64,000 nt of DNA, from the NCBI GenBank assembly GCA_030430075.1, contig JAUIGN010000013.1, forward strand, positions 62,001 to 126,000. Direction: 5' to 3'. Position 1 is the first letter of the stretch, and each line of letters begins with the position of its first letter. Positions 1 to 9,542 of this stretch are shown piece after piece. Below the pieces are notes generated by a model. The model saw only the letters and a list, made by a program, of their open reading frames with translations, ran no database searches and was not told the origin of the DNA. This DNA comes from a bacterium (GTDB taxonomy: Bacteria > Planctomycetota > Planctomycetia > Pirellulales > Pirellulaceae). The translations under genes were made by a program, and so were the position numbers.

Positions 1-50
1 GCCACACAGTCCAAAACGAGGCACGTTCGACAATTGGTACTCGTTGGCAC

Positions 51-923
51 TTACGGTCGCTTCGCCATCAAACTGCCAATGCCGCTCGGTAGCTGGAGGA
101 TGCGTTGGATCTCTTGCTCGGACAGTGCTTTGTTGAAGACGGCCAGGTCGTCTAATCGGCCGACGTAGTAGATGCCGAGCATGATCGCCAGGCGGTCGTC
201 GCCCCAGGTGATTTGTTGTTTGCCGCGGAGGCTTCCCTGGGGCTTGCCGTCGAGGTAGAGCGTAGCAAGGCCGGATTTTTGTTCGGCATTCATGTCTCGG
301 AGCGTGATAGCGACATGGGTCCAGCGGTCACGTGAGAACGGTGGCTCGTCTACCGTGACGAGCGGTCGCTCTTGGGGCGGAATCGCATCCCATTCGCGGT
401 CTTGTGGATTCCAGAATTGATAGTCGGAGAAGACGCCCAGGCGAAACTTGCGGGGCAGGTCCTTGGTGAAGTCGACAAACAGCGAGGCGTCGTTCCAATT
501 CTTGTCGGTGATCTGGATCGGGTCGACGTATCCTGGCGGCAAGTCCGTGGCGGGTGAAAGACGCATCCAGAAGAGAATCGATCCGGAGAACGGCCCATCC
601 GTAGAAGGCAGATTATCCTTCCCCGTAAAGTAAATGATTTCTTCCACTTTCTTCGTGAAGGCCAGGGCCCCGCCGTAGCGGCCCGACCGTGGATCCAGGC
701 GCACGCCTGGCGAATGGAGACCGGCTCGGACCTTGTCCCGTTTGAGCGACGTTGCCGTGTATATGCTGGAGTCGCCACTGGCCACCTCCGCATTTGGCGA
801 ATCGTCAAACGATGCGTGCAGCAGCAGCGCCTCGGCCAACCCGGCCGGAGCACGTGACGGCTCGTCAGCCGCCAGGGCAAACGTTGCAGATAGCAAGATT
901 CCGAGGGTGGGAATTATACGCAT
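51..923 (-). CDS. Secreted LamG (concanavalin-like) domain protein
   Basis: 290 residues. The start is placed at 923 because the protein then begins with a typical signal peptide (MRIIPTLGILLSATFALA, cleavage after about residue 18); a longer frame exists upstream, but its added residues have no signal character. The body reads as one LamG/laminin-G-like jelly roll: a 'LLLHASFDDS' opening strand near residue 35, a 'GALAFT' strand, 'RWTHVAITL' in the middle, 'LYLDGK' and a closing 'GRLDDLAVFNKALSEQEI' motif near the C-terminus. The family binds carbohydrate or other surface ligands. No catalytic residues are visible, so the role is probably binding or surface display. It lies on the minus strand just downstream of the hydrolase gene (158-bp gap) and may be co-transcribed with it. 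Exact ligand unknown. Confidence 0.85.
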   Translation of the reverse strand: MRIIPTLGILLSATFALAADEPSRAPAGLAEALLLHASFDDSPNAEVASGDSSIYTATSLKRDKVRAGLHSPGVRLDPRSGRYGGALAFTKKVEEIIYFTGKDNLPSTDGPFSGSILFWMRLSPATDLPPGYVDPIQITDKNWNDASLFVDFTKDLPRKFRLGVFSDYQFWNPQDREWDAIPPQERPLVTVDEPPFSRDRWTHVAITLRDMNAEQKSGLATLYLDGKPQGSLRGKQQITWGDDRLAIMLGIYYVGRLDDLAVFNKALSEQEIQRILQLPSGIGSLMAKRP

Positions 924-1081
924 CGATCTGTTCTCCGATTGGTGGTGGTTGTGAACGCCAGCGGTTGTATTGCTGCCCTTCTTCCATCTGCTAGTCGCCG
1001 ACACGTTCGGTCATCAGGGGGCCAAAGTAACTTCGCACATCAACGTTTCAATGTCACACGCCGGCCGCGTGGTCAGACCGT

Positions 1082-2440
1082 TCAATGCTCCATGATCCAC
1101 GCTCGAATGTCGTCGACCACCGTGCGGGCAACATTGCCCGCCAGTTGATACTCGGCCGGGGTGCTCGGCCCAGCACCGGGAATGAAGAGATGGTTGAGCC
1201 TCGGGTAGCGTTTGAACCGTACGTCCGGCCGCGACGTGAGGCCGTCTTTCCAATTCTGGAAATCTTCGTCGGTGACCTGGTAGTCCCGTCCACCCTGGAG
1301 GACAAGCATGGGACGTTTGACGCTTCGTGCCTCGATTGCCGGGCGATAGCCGCGCAGGTCGAGCCAGTAGCCCGGGCGAGCACCGAGGATGGGCCGATCG
1401 GCCGGCGCGTCTGGCAGTGCGTCGCTCTTCAGCCGCTCAATCTCCTGCTTCAACTTCGCGAGTTGCTCTGCATCCGCAGGTGACTTTTCACCATCTAACG
1501 CGAGAATATAGTTCGTTTGCTCCCACATCAAATCTTCCGTGGGACGTGTGCTGCCCGCCAGGATCACATAGCCCGCAATCAACTCGTCCAGGTCGTGCGC
1601 AGCGATCCGGGGGACCAGGTATCCGCCCAGGCTGTGCCCGGCGACGAAAATACGTGACCTGTCGATCTCTGCGTGGCCGCTCAGCAGTTTGACGGCGTGC
1701 AAAGCGTCTTCGACCGTCTCTTGTTTCACCGTCAGTGGAGTCTCCTGCGCCAACATCTTCGCCCCGTGAACCAGCGTCCGTTTGTCATACCGCAGAACGG
1801 CAACGCCTTGCGACGACAACCCTTCCGCCAGATCTCGAAACGGCTTGTTGGCGCCGATGGACTCATCCCGATCGTTGGGGCCAGAGCCGTGCACCAACAC
1901 GAGGGCTGGAAACGGACCGTCGCCCTGGGGAGTCGTCAGCGTTCCCGGTAAGGCCCATGCTGATGAGCCGACGGTGACCGCCTGTTCTCGAAACGCATTG
2001 GCGTCCACATAGGAGGGTGGCTTGTACTGGCGGTCGGCCAAGGGGGGGACGAAGAACAGACCGGCGATCTTCATTTCGCGGTCGAAGACAAGCTTCAGGT
2101 CGAGCGCGGCGTTGGTAAACTTGCAAGGAATGTAGACGACATCGTAGCGGCCCAGCTTCTCATGGTAGGCCGACCCACGTTCCGTCAAGGGACCGTGGGC
2201 CAGCAGGATGCGTTGCCACGTCAACTTCATGGTGGCGGCCGGCATCACGCGTGCCATGGTCGTGTCGAAGTCAGCGACCGCCGCGTCAAATTCGCCCTGG
2301 CCGAGATCATCAAGGAACCGGTTCGCGGCGGCAGCGCGCTGATTGTCGGCGACATGCCGAGCCGGCAGTTCGTCGGCACAGGCGAGCCGGTTCGGACCGG
2401 GAACAAAGATCAATGCAATCAGGACCACAAGTCGCGACAT
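1082..2440 (-). CDS. Secreted alpha/beta hydrolase with N-terminal DUF3887-like domain
   Basis: 452 residues. The start at 2440 is preceded by a clean GGAGG ribosome-binding site 8 nt upstream and gives a signal peptide (MSRLVVLIALIFVPG...). The longer upstream frame overlaps the divergent neighbour and is not real. Residues about 30-130 resemble DUF3887 (small alpha+beta domain found before hydrolases). Residues about 145-450 are an alpha/beta hydrolase: oxyanion strand 'LVLVHGSGPNDRDE', nucleophile elbow G-H-S-L-G-G with Ser near residue 269, and C-terminal 'LNHLF' with the likely catalytic His near 416. The family includes serine esterases and peptidases acting on small exported substrates. 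Substrate not predictable. It is divergent from the PSCyt1 gene, with starts 287 bp apart. Confidence 0.9.
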   Translation of the reverse strand: MSRLVVLIALIFVPGPNRLACADELPARHVADNQRAAAANRFLDDLGQGEFDAAVADFDTTMARVMPAATMKLTWQRILLAHGPLTERGSAYHEKLGRYDVVYIPCKFTNAALDLKLVFDREMKIAGLFFVPPLADRQYKPPSYVDANAFREQAVTVGSSAWALPGTLTTPQGDGPFPALVLVHGSGPNDRDESIGANKPFRDLAEGLSSQGVAVLRYDKRTLVHGAKMLAQETPLTVKQETVEDALHAVKLLSGHAEIDRSRIFVAGHSLGGYLVPRIAAHDLDELIAGYVILAGSTRPTEDLMWEQTNYILALDGEKSPADAEQLAKLKQEIERLKSDALPDAPADRPILGARPGYWLDLRGYRPAIEARSVKRPMLVLQGGRDYQVTDEDFQNWKDGLTSRPDVRFKRYPRLNHLFIPGAGPSTPAEYQLAGNVARTVVDDIRAWIMEH

Positions 2441-2727
2441 CCGCGGGACCTCCATCATGAATATTGCTCGACGCCGCCAACTCGATAACGGCCTGCGGGC
2501 ATGCGGTGCATGCCCCCGGGATGGAGTCCGCCGCGCGATGCTTGTCGTCAGAATCTGGCCGCCAGAACGTCGATTGTAGTATGATTGGGAACTGGATGAG
2601 CAACGTCGATTGCCATCACGCCCTACCCAATCCAGCCCAACGCCAGGGGCGGACCGCTTGTCGGCGAGCGATCGCACCGACCCGGCCCACCCGCATCGGT
2701 CCCGCCAGATTGCCACAGGAGAACTTC

Positions 2728-5700
2728 GTGCGACGAATCGGCTGCGTCTCGTTGGTGATGGTTTCGTTGTTCCTGTGTGGGTTGCCGCTGGAATTGCCGG
2801 CAACCGAGGATGGTCCGGGCAAGGAGGCGGCGCAATTCTTCCAGGAGCAGATCGAACCGATTTTCCAGGAGCACTGCTTCTCATGCCATTCCCATGCGGC
2901 GGGGGAAATGTCGAGCGGTTTGACTCTCGATTCACGTAGCGGCTGGCGCGAGGGGGGGGATCGCGGACCGGCGGTGATGCCGGGCAAGCCGGCCGAGAGC
3001 CTGTTGATCGTCGCCGTGCAGGGAGCCGATCCCGACCTGCAGATGCCGCCCGAAGGCCGATTATCGGCAGACGAGATCGCACGGTTGATCGAATGGGTCA
3101 AGCGGGGGGCTCCTGATCCGCGCACCATGAAGGTCGCGCGGCCTGAGACGCGTGATTCATTGGATTGGTGGTCGCTGCGTTCGCTGCAACGCCCTGCCCT
3201 GCCGGCCGCCGGGCCCGACGACTCGGAAGCGGTTCAGGCGATCGATGCCTTTATCAACGATCGGCTACGCCAGGCCGACCTGACACCGATGGCAGTCGCT
3301 GATCGGCGGACCTTGATCAAGCGGCTGTATGTCGACTTGCACGGCATGCTGCCGGACCCGCAGGCGATTTCTGCGTTTGTGTCGGACCCCGATCCGCGGG
3401 CCTACGAAAAGCTGGTGGACCGGCTCTTGCAGTCACCCAGATACGGCGAGCGTTGGGCTCGTCATTGGCTCGACACCGTACATTTCGCCGATTCACACGG
3501 TTGCGAGCACGACGTGTTTCGGCCACACGCGTGGCGCTATCGGGACTATGTCATTGCGAGCTTTAATCGTGACACGCCTTGGGATCGAATGATTCGCGAG
3601 CAGTTAGCCGCGGACCACTTCTTTCCGGAGAACGCTCGGCTGACGGCGGCGTTAGGATTCATCGCCGCCGGTCCGCTCGAGCTGAGCCGGGCCGGCACGG
3701 CGCCGGTGACGTTCGACTACCTGGACCGTGACGACATGGTAGCGCAAACAATGGCCGCATTTGCCAGCACGACGGCCAATTGCGCAAGGTGCCACGATCA
3801 CAAATTCGACCCGATCTCGCAGGAGGATTATTACTCGCTGCAGGCCGTCTTTGCCGGGGTAGGCAAGGGAGATGTTGAATTTGACATGGACCCGCACGTC
3901 GGCCAGCAACGTGTCTACTGGCAGCAGATGTTGGCCGCCGCGACCTCGGACCGCAGTGATAAGCTGTTCTCAGCAGAATACGCTTCCTGGGTTGCCGCTT
4001 GGGAAGCGGAGTTCCTCAAGCGTCCGGCGGCCTGGACTCCCCTGGTCCCAGACACGTTTACGGCCGTGGAGGGTTCCACGCTGAAGCTGCTCGACGATCA
4101 TTCTCTGTTGGCTGTGATGGCTCGGCCCGAGCAGGAGACCTATCTTATTACGGGACCGATTGTCGGCTTGAATACATTAGCCGCCATTCGCCTGGATGTG
4201 TTAGCAGATGATTCGCTGCCGCAGCGAGGTCCGGGCCGGCAGGACAATGGCAACCTCCACCTTAGCGAGTTTGAAGCCTACTTGCTCGAACCTGGGGCTG
4301 CGGAGCCTGAGCGATTGGCGATCGGATCGGCGGAAGCGGACTGGAAACAGGCAGGCTGGACGATTGCCCACGCGATTGACGGCAACCCGGCGACCGCCTG
4401 GGGAATTTATCCCCAGGTGGGAATGTCTCATCACGCGGTCTTCCAGCTCAAGGAATCCCGGCCGTTGATGCCTGGCAGCCAGTTGCGCGTCATATTGAAG
4501 CAGCTCCACGGGGGCGGCCATTTGATTGGCAGGCCGCAGCTCCATGTCACCGAATCCGCCGATGTGGTGGCGGACGTGTTGCCTCAAGCGGTCCACGCTG
4601 CCTTGCTGATTCCCCGTGATGAGCGGTCGGATGCGCAGCGGATTGCGGTGGCCGGCCACGCATTGCGGAAGACGGCCGAGCAACACCTGGCAGCCCTGCC
4701 ACCGCCGGAGCTCGTGTACGCCGTTTCGTCTGGCTATTCGCATGCCAAGAAACTGCCCGAGCCGATGCCGCCCAAGGTCGTTCATGTCTTGCGGCGAGGC
4801 CAGATCGATCTGCCGGGCGAGGTTGCCCAGCCAGGCGCCCTGTCCGCCCTGACCTCATTACCAGGTCGATTTGCCTTTGACGACCCCAACGATGAAGCGT
4901 CCCGCCGGGCAGCGCTTGCTGATTGGTTGGCTTCGCCGGACAATCCACTTACGTGGCGTAGCGTCGTCAATCGTGTCTGGGCATATCATTTCGGCCGCGG
5001 CCTTTGCGAGACGACCAATGACTTTGGGCGGATGGGTGGTCTCCCCTCGCATCCCGAATTGTTGGATTGGCTCGCCGTTTGGTTTCGCGATGATGCACGG
5101 GGATCCTTGAAGCGGCTGCACAGGCTGATCTTACTTTCTGCTGCCTGGCGTCGCCAATCCATCGTGACCGCTCGCCGGCAAGGAATCGGCGACGCATCGG
5201 CTGGGGCGCTCGAACGTGAACGAACCGTCGATGGTGAGAACCGGCTATTGTGGCGAATGAATCGCAGACGGCTGGACGCGGAGACGTATCGAGACGCGGT
5301 GCTGCAAATTGCAGGGCGTATCGACTTGGCGATGGGAGGGCCCGGGATCCAGCAGTTTACGCAGTCTCCCGGAGCACAAGCCACGCCAACGCTGGACTAT
5401 GCGGCATTCGACTGGAGCCGCCCCTCGGCCGCTCGACGCAGCATCTATCGGGTTGTCTGGCGGGGGATCGCGGATCCCTTCATGGAGTCGTTAGATTTTC
5501 CCGACCTGGGGATTCTCGCGCCCCAACGTGGTAATTCCGTCTCGGCCCTGCAAGCCTTGGTGGTTTACAACAACGACTTTGTCTTGCATCACAGCCGGGT
5601 CATGGCGGAACGCGCGAGCCGGGACGGCGGGCCGCTTGACCGCCAGATTGCTACGGTGTTTCAGTGGATCCTGTTGCGGGAGCCGACGGACCGCGAAGCA

Positions 5701-5790
5701 GTCATGTTGACAGGCTATGCGAAACAGCACGGACTGGCCGCGACGTGTCGCGTCCTGCTGAATAGCAACGAATTCTTGTATGTCGATTGA
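2728..5790 (+). CDS. PSCyt1 / DUF1549 / DUF1553 planctomycete cytochrome-like protein (copy 1)
   Basis: 1020 residues from a GTG start at 2728, chosen because an AGGAGA site lies 5-6 nt upstream and the product begins with a signal peptide (RRIGCVSLVMVSLFLCGLPL); the frame stays open further upstream but overlaps the divergent hydrolase. Order: PSCyt1 haem-binding-like domain with C50-F-S-C53-H54, DUF1549 (about 170-370) ending in a second C352-A-R-C355-H-D-H motif, a discoidin-like insert with 'AIDGNPATAWG' (about 510-600), and DUF1553 (about 720-1010, 'RVWAYHFGRGL', 'DFGRMGGLPSHPELLDWLA'). These proteins are hugely expanded in planctomycetes and thought to be periplasmic, probably redox or polysaccharide related; function unproven. 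Its partner DUF1501 gene follows on the same strand. Confidence 0.95.
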   Translation: MRRIGCVSLVMVSLFLCGLPLELPATEDGPGKEAAQFFQEQIEPIFQEHCFSCHSHAAGEMSSGLTLDSRSGWREGGDRGPAVMPGKPAESLLIVAVQGADPDLQMPPEGRLSADEIARLIEWVKRGAPDPRTMKVARPETRDSLDWWSLRSLQRPALPAAGPDDSEAVQAIDAFINDRLRQADLTPMAVADRRTLIKRLYVDLHGMLPDPQAISAFVSDPDPRAYEKLVDRLLQSPRYGERWARHWLDTVHFADSHGCEHDVFRPHAWRYRDYVIASFNRDTPWDRMIREQLAADHFFPENARLTAALGFIAAGPLELSRAGTAPVTFDYLDRDDMVAQTMAAFASTTANCARCHDHKFDPISQEDYYSLQAVFAGVGKGDVEFDMDPHVGQQRVYWQQMLAAATSDRSDKLFSAEYASWVAAWEAEFLKRPAAWTPLVPDTFTAVEGSTLKLLDDHSLLAVMARPEQETYLITGPIVGLNTLAAIRLDVLADDSLPQRGPGRQDNGNLHLSEFEAYLLEPGAAEPERLAIGSAEADWKQAGWTIAHAIDGNPATAWGIYPQVGMSHHAVFQLKESRPLMPGSQLRVILKQLHGGGHLIGRPQLHVTESADVVADVLPQAVHAALLIPRDERSDAQRIAVAGHALRKTAEQHLAALPPPELVYAVSSGYSHAKKLPEPMPPKVVHVLRRGQIDLPGEVAQPGALSALTSLPGRFAFDDPNDEASRRAALADWLASPDNPLTWRSVVNRVWAYHFGRGLCETTNDFGRMGGLPSHPELLDWLAVWFRDDARGSLKRLHRLILLSAAWRRQSIVTARRQGIGDASAGALERERTVDGENRLLWRMNRRRLDAETYRDAVLQIAGRIDLAMGGPGIQQFTQSPGAQATPTLDYAAFDWSRPSAARRSIYRVVWRGIADPFMESLDFPDLGILAPQRGNSVSALQALVVYNNDFVLHHSRVMAERASRDGGPLDRQIATVFQWILLREPTDREAVMLTGYAKQHGLAATCRVLLNSNEFLYVD

Positions 5791-6148
5791 GGTTTACGGG
5801 AACAGCAACTTTGGGTGTTCAGCGGTCTGCAGGCCGTGTGGGCGCGCCGCGTTCGGCGAGCGAAGAGTGACAGCAACTTTGTGCTGCCCGTCCTAGAGGT
5901 GGCAAGGCAACAGCCTCACAGGGAGCGAGTTGGCACGGTCATTCATCAGCCGTTGGGCGTTAGCCCCGGTTCTCCTGATGGCTGAGCAGACCGGACGCTA
6001 GCGCGTTTCGGCTGATGTGCGCGGCGCTCGGGGGCACGTTCACCGCAAAGATTCGCCAATATCAACTCCCTGCGTGTCGATGCCGTTTGGCGACGGCAGA
6101 TCGAGGCTCGATTTCCGGTCCCTTGGAAGATATCAAAGGAAACCGCTC
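5791..6148. other. Intergenic region with dispersed repeat copy 1
   Basis: 358 bp between the PSCyt1 gene and its DUF1501 partner. No credible gene. It contains one copy of a dispersed intergenic repeat (see 5938-6050). The DUF1501 ribosome-binding site (AAAGGA) lies at its 3' end. The frame of the DUF1501 gene is open back to 6017, but the added residues show no protein character. Confidence 0.6.
5938..6050 (+). repeat. Dispersed intergenic repeat, family A, copy 1
   Basis: Core CAGCCGTTGGGCGTTAGC at about 5948, followed by CCCCGGTT, 'TGATGGCTGAGCAGACCGG' and 'GGCTGATGTGCGCGGCGC'. The same blocks in the same order occur at 9283-9385, and the core occurs inverted and duplicated at 49303-49368. 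All three copies are intergenic. Confidence 0.75.
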
Positions 6149-7567
6149 ATGTTCAATCGCCGCTCCTTTCTAGCGAATGTTGGCGGAGGCTTTGCCGGGC
6201 TGGCTGCAACCGAGATGCTGCTGCGGGATGGCCTGGCCGCCGCGGGTGAGCAGTCGTCCGCGGCTCTGCTTGGCGGTCTGCACCATCCGGCCAAGGCACG
6301 GCGTGTGATCCAGCTGTTCATGACCGGTGGCGCGAGTCCGATGGATACGTTCGACTACAAGCCGGAGCTGGATCGGCTCCATGGCCAGAAGCTGGGTCCG
6401 GAGAAGAAGCCGGAAGGCTTTACCGCCATGCCGGGGGCGATCATGAAGAGCCCGTTTAAGTTCAAGCAGCACGGGCAGAGCGGTCGCTGGGTGAGCAGTG
6501 TCTTTCCCGAGCAGGCGAAGGAAGTGGATGAGATGGCCTTCTTGATGGCGATGGCTTCGAAGACGAACGTCCACGGTCCCGGCACCTACATGATGAATTC
6601 GGGGTTTCTGTTACCCGGTTTCCCTTGCATGGGGGCCTGGATCTCGTATGGATTGGGGAGCCTCACCGACGACCTGCCGACGTTCGTCGTGCTACCGGAT
6701 GCGAAAGGGCTTCCTTACAACCAGAGGGGTCCGTTCACGGCCGGTTTCTTGCCCGCCGTCCATCAGGGAACGGTGATTCAAGCCGGTGCCCCGAACCCGG
6801 TACCCGATCTGTTCGCCAACGCACGGTATGAGTTTGCGACAGGCCAGGCGGACCGTGATGGTTTCGAGTTGCTGCGGCGGCTGAATGTGTCGCATGCCGA
6901 CGATCATCCCTTCGATTCCCAGCTCGATGCCCGCATCCGCTCGTACGAGTTGGCAGCGAAAATGCAGCTGTCGGCGCCGGAAGCCTTCGATCTGGGCCAG
7001 GAGACCGCGGCCACGCGGAACGCCTACGGCGTGGAGGAAAAGACGACCGAGGATTTTGGCAGGCGGTGCCTGCTGGCACGACGGCTGGTGGAGCGGGGTA
7101 CACGGTTTGTGCAGGTGTGGAGTGGCCCGCAGGGGGCGACAGGCAATTGGGACAACCATGGCAGCATTCCCAAGGAGTTGCCTCCCATCGCGGCGTCCGT
7201 CGATCGGCCGATTGCCGCGCTGATACGCGACTTGCGCTCGCGGGGCCTGTTCGAAGACACGCTGTTGATCTGGACGACGGAATTCGGACGGACACCGTTT
7301 GCCCAGGGCGGCGAAGGACGGGACCACAACGGAGGGTCATTTGTCACCTGGCTCGCCGGCGCCGGCGTGAAGGCTGGGACGAGTTACGGCCGGAGTGACG
7401 ATTGGGGCTACCAGGCCGTCGAGGGCAAGACCTATTGCTACGACTTCCATGCCACCGTGCTTCACCTGCTGGGGGTCGACCACAAGCGACTGACATTTCG
7501 CCAAAATGGGATCGATCGACGGCTCACCGATGTGCACGGCCATGTTGTCAACGAGATCCTGGCGTGA
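6149..7567 (+). CDS. DUF1501 family Tat-exported protein (copy 1)
   Basis: 472 residues. Start at 6149 has AAAGGA 8 nt upstream and begins with a twin-arginine signal (FNRRSFLANVGGGFAGL). Family hallmarks are present: 'FMTGGASPMDTFDYKP' near residue 50, 'WTTEFGRTPF' and 'GRDHNGGSF' in the C-terminal half, 'DFHATVLHLLG' and a terminal 'LTDVHGHVVNEIL'. DUF1501 proteins share the alkaline-phosphatase/sulfatase-like fold and are nearly always encoded beside a PSCyt1/DUF1549/DUF1553 gene, as here. The pair is probably exported by different routes (Tat and Sec) and may act together outside the cytoplasm. Substrate unknown. Confidence 0.95.
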   Translation: MFNRRSFLANVGGGFAGLAATEMLLRDGLAAAGEQSSAALLGGLHHPAKARRVIQLFMTGGASPMDTFDYKPELDRLHGQKLGPEKKPEGFTAMPGAIMKSPFKFKQHGQSGRWVSSVFPEQAKEVDEMAFLMAMASKTNVHGPGTYMMNSGFLLPGFPCMGAWISYGLGSLTDDLPTFVVLPDAKGLPYNQRGPFTAGFLPAVHQGTVIQAGAPNPVPDLFANARYEFATGQADRDGFELLRRLNVSHADDHPFDSQLDARIRSYELAAKMQLSAPEAFDLGQETAATRNAYGVEEKTTEDFGRRCLLARRLVERGTRFVQVWSGPQGATGNWDNHGSIPKELPPIAASVDRPIAALIRDLRSRGLFEDTLLIWTTEFGRTPFAQGGEGRDHNGGSFVTWLAGAGVKAGTSYGRSDDWGYQAVEGKTYCYDFHATVLHLLGVDHKRLTFRQNGIDRRLTDVHGHVVNEILA

Positions 7568-7783
7568 GGCTCCGTCTGCGGCCACTCCGTATTTTTTTTG
7601 GCGGCTCGAAGGTTTGGCAACGGGTGGCCGAATTGCTATGTTGCGGCACAGCCGCCGCGGGGGAGGCGGGAAAAAGGGGGATGCCGGGGTGATCGGCCGG
7701 CCTTCCGGCCCGGGTTCGTCTGCGCCGCCGGCTCCCGGGTTGCAGTCACGATGTGTGTCACACGCTTGCCGGACCGGTGTGCC

Positions 7784-8062
7784 ATGACGGTTTCGATTTA
7801 CATCGCGTCGACGCTGCGAACCTACGTTCGGGAGTCCCGAGCCGAATTGACGTCTTCCGCCGCGACGGTACAGGAGGCACTCGACCAGCTCAAACGCGAG
7901 CATGCGTCGCTCTACCGCAGTGTGTGTGACGAGACGGGGGCGGTCAGGCGCCACGTCCATCTGTTCGTTAACGACGATTTCATTCACGACCGCGCAGGGC
8001 TGGAGACGCAACTGGCTCCCGGCGATGTCCTCGCGATCATGCCCGCCGTTTCAGGAGGTTGA
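7784..8062 (+). CDS. MoaD/ThiS-like ubiquitin-fold protein
   Basis: 92 residues from ATG 7784; an alternative in-frame ATG at 7751 would add 11 residues and neither has a strong ribosome-binding site. The protein is a beta-grasp fold of MoaD/ThiS type: 'VSIYIASTLRTYV' first strand, 'HLFVNDDFI', 'LAPGDVLAIMPAVSGG' at the end. It ends exactly in Gly-Gly, the residues that are adenylated and thiocarboxylated in sulfur-carrier proteins. The stop TGA at 8060-8062 is 2 nt from the next start (8065), and that gene's AGGAGG site lies inside this gene's 3' end, so translation is coupled. No molybdopterin or thiamine genes are nearby, so its target is open: sulfur carrier, or a tag used with the adjacent propeller protein. 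Confidence 0.88.
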   Translation: MTVSIYIASTLRTYVRESRAELTSSAATVQEALDQLKREHASLYRSVCDETGAVRRHVHLFVNDDFIHDRAGLETQLAPGDVLAIMPAVSGG

Positions 8063-8064
8063 AG

Positions 8065-9156
8065 ATGGCCGAACGCGTTATTCTCTGCATTGGTACCAAG
8101 AAAGGGCTGTTCGTGGCGGAAGCGGCCAAGGGGCGTCGCCGCTTCGAGATGCGTGGTCCGTTTGGGTCTGGCGTCGAAGTCTACGCGGCGCTGATCGACC
8201 GCCGCGGCAGCCCGCGGATTTATGCGTCGAGCTGCAATGCGTTTTTCGGCATGAAGATCCTGCGTTCGAACGACCTGGGCAGGAAGTTCAAGGAGACGAA
8301 GTCGGCGCCGGCGTTTCCCGAAAATGACGGGCGGGCCGTGGCCAATATCTGGTCGCTGGAAACCGGCAAGACCAAGAAGGAATTGTGGTGTGGGGTCGAG
8401 CCGGCTGCCTTGTTTCGCAGCAACGATTACGGCAACACCTGGGAGATGATCCTGGGAATCAGTAATCATGACCATGCGCGGCAATGGCACCCGGGCAACG
8501 GCGGTCTCTGCATGCATACCATCCTGCGAGATGGAAACCGGGTGCATCTGGGAATTTCGACCGGCGGTCACTACCTGAGCGAGGATGGCGGCCAAACGTT
8601 CGCGGCCGCCAACGAGGGGATCGGTGCGGGGTTTGTGCCGGACCCCTACCCCGAGTTCGGCCAGTGCGTCCACAAGATCGCCGGTCACCCCGATGTGCCG
8701 GGCCGCCTCTACATGCAGAATCACGGCGGCTGGGAAGAGCGGCCGGGGATTGGCGTGTTGCGGAGTGACGACCATGGACACACCTGGTATTCGATTGCCA
8801 AGGGCCTCCCCTCGGACTTTGGCTTTCCCATCATCGTCCACCCTCACGACCCCGACACGGTCTTCGTGATGCCGCTCGACCCGATGACACGGACCTGTCC
8901 CGATGCAGCGCCTGCCGTCTGGCGCAGCGAAAACGGCGGGTCGTCTTGGAAGCGACTGGCCAAGGGGTTTCCCAGGAAGGAGACCTTTTTTACCGTCTTG
9001 CGGGATGGAATGGATATTGACGATCTCAAGAAGCCGGCCCTCTATTTTGGCACGACCACCGGCCAACTCTGGATGGGACGCGACGGAGGCGAAGAATGGA
9101 CATGCCTGTTCGACGCCTTGCCACCGATCAACTGCGTCAAGGTCGCCGTCGTGTGA
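8065..9156 (+). CDS. BNR/VPS10-like beta-propeller (sialidase-like) protein
   Basis: 363 residues. ATG 8065 has a perfect AGGAGG at 8053-8058, 6 nt away, within the end of the MoaD-like gene. The frame reads several BNR/Asp-box blades: 'RSNDLGRKF', 'RSNDYGNTWE', 'LSEDGGQTF', 'RSDDHGHTW', 'RSENGGSSW', 'GRDGGEEW' (S/T-x-D-x-G-x-T-W type). There is no signal peptide, which is unusual for a sialidase and suggests a cytoplasmic propeller. The catalytic Arg triad and Tyr of true sialidases cannot be verified by eye. Its tight coupling to a beta-grasp carrier protein suggests a joint function. Confidence 0.88.
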   Translation: MAERVILCIGTKKGLFVAEAAKGRRRFEMRGPFGSGVEVYAALIDRRGSPRIYASSCNAFFGMKILRSNDLGRKFKETKSAPAFPENDGRAVANIWSLETGKTKKELWCGVEPAALFRSNDYGNTWEMILGISNHDHARQWHPGNGGLCMHTILRDGNRVHLGISTGGHYLSEDGGQTFAAANEGIGAGFVPDPYPEFGQCVHKIAGHPDVPGRLYMQNHGGWEERPGIGVLRSDDHGHTWYSIAKGLPSDFGFPIIVHPHDPDTVFVMPLDPMTRTCPDAAPAVWRSENGGSSWKRLAKGFPRKETFFTVLRDGMDIDDLKKPALYFGTTTGQLWMGRDGGEEWTCLFDALPPINCVKVAVV

Positions 9157-9542
9157 CCATCGACCGGGGTTGGTATTTTGCTTGAATTGTAGTCTTAACG
9201 CGGCAACATGTTTGCAGTTCAGTCGCATTACATACACCGCGATGTTGACAACCTGCCTCGTTGGTCTGAAGCGTAACTTCGCCAATCATCAGCCGTTGGG
9301 CGTTACCCCGGTTCCGTTGATCGCTGGGCAAACCGGCGCTCCGGCTGATATGCGCGGCGCCTTGGGTAAGTTCGCCACAAACGACGGCGACGTCGCGCTG
9401 TGCCTGGTTTCGTTGTTCATTCGGCGGTAGAGTTCGGGTTCGTGGCGTTGCGTTTTTCGGGCCGTGCTCCCGTCATGCTCGGCATTCGAAAGCTATGTTT
9501 GCAGAGGGCGGTTCTGGAATATCGCAACTCTGAGACACCAGC
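9157..9542. other. Intergenic region with dispersed repeat copy 2
   Basis: 386 bp without a credible gene; holds family A repeat copy 2 (9283-9385). No terminator with a clear T-run was seen after the propeller gene. Confidence 0.55.
9283..9385 (+). repeat. Dispersed intergenic repeat, family A, copy 2
   Basis: Contains CATCAGCCGTTGGGCGTTA from 9288, then CCCCGGTT, 'TGATCGCTGGGCAAACCGG' and 'GGCTGATATGCGCGGCGC', matching copy 1 block for block over roughly 100 bp with scattered substitutions and small indels. Confidence 0.75.

Noticed and set aside
2464-2727. N-terminal extension of the first PSCyt1 protein
   Set aside because: Cys/Arg-rich without conserved residues, overlaps the divergent hydrolase start, and lies before a good ribosome-binding site and signal peptide at 2728.
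7568-7615. Terminator after the first DUF1501 gene (eight-T run near 7600-7607)
   Set aside because: No stable stem could be drawn directly upstream of the T-run.
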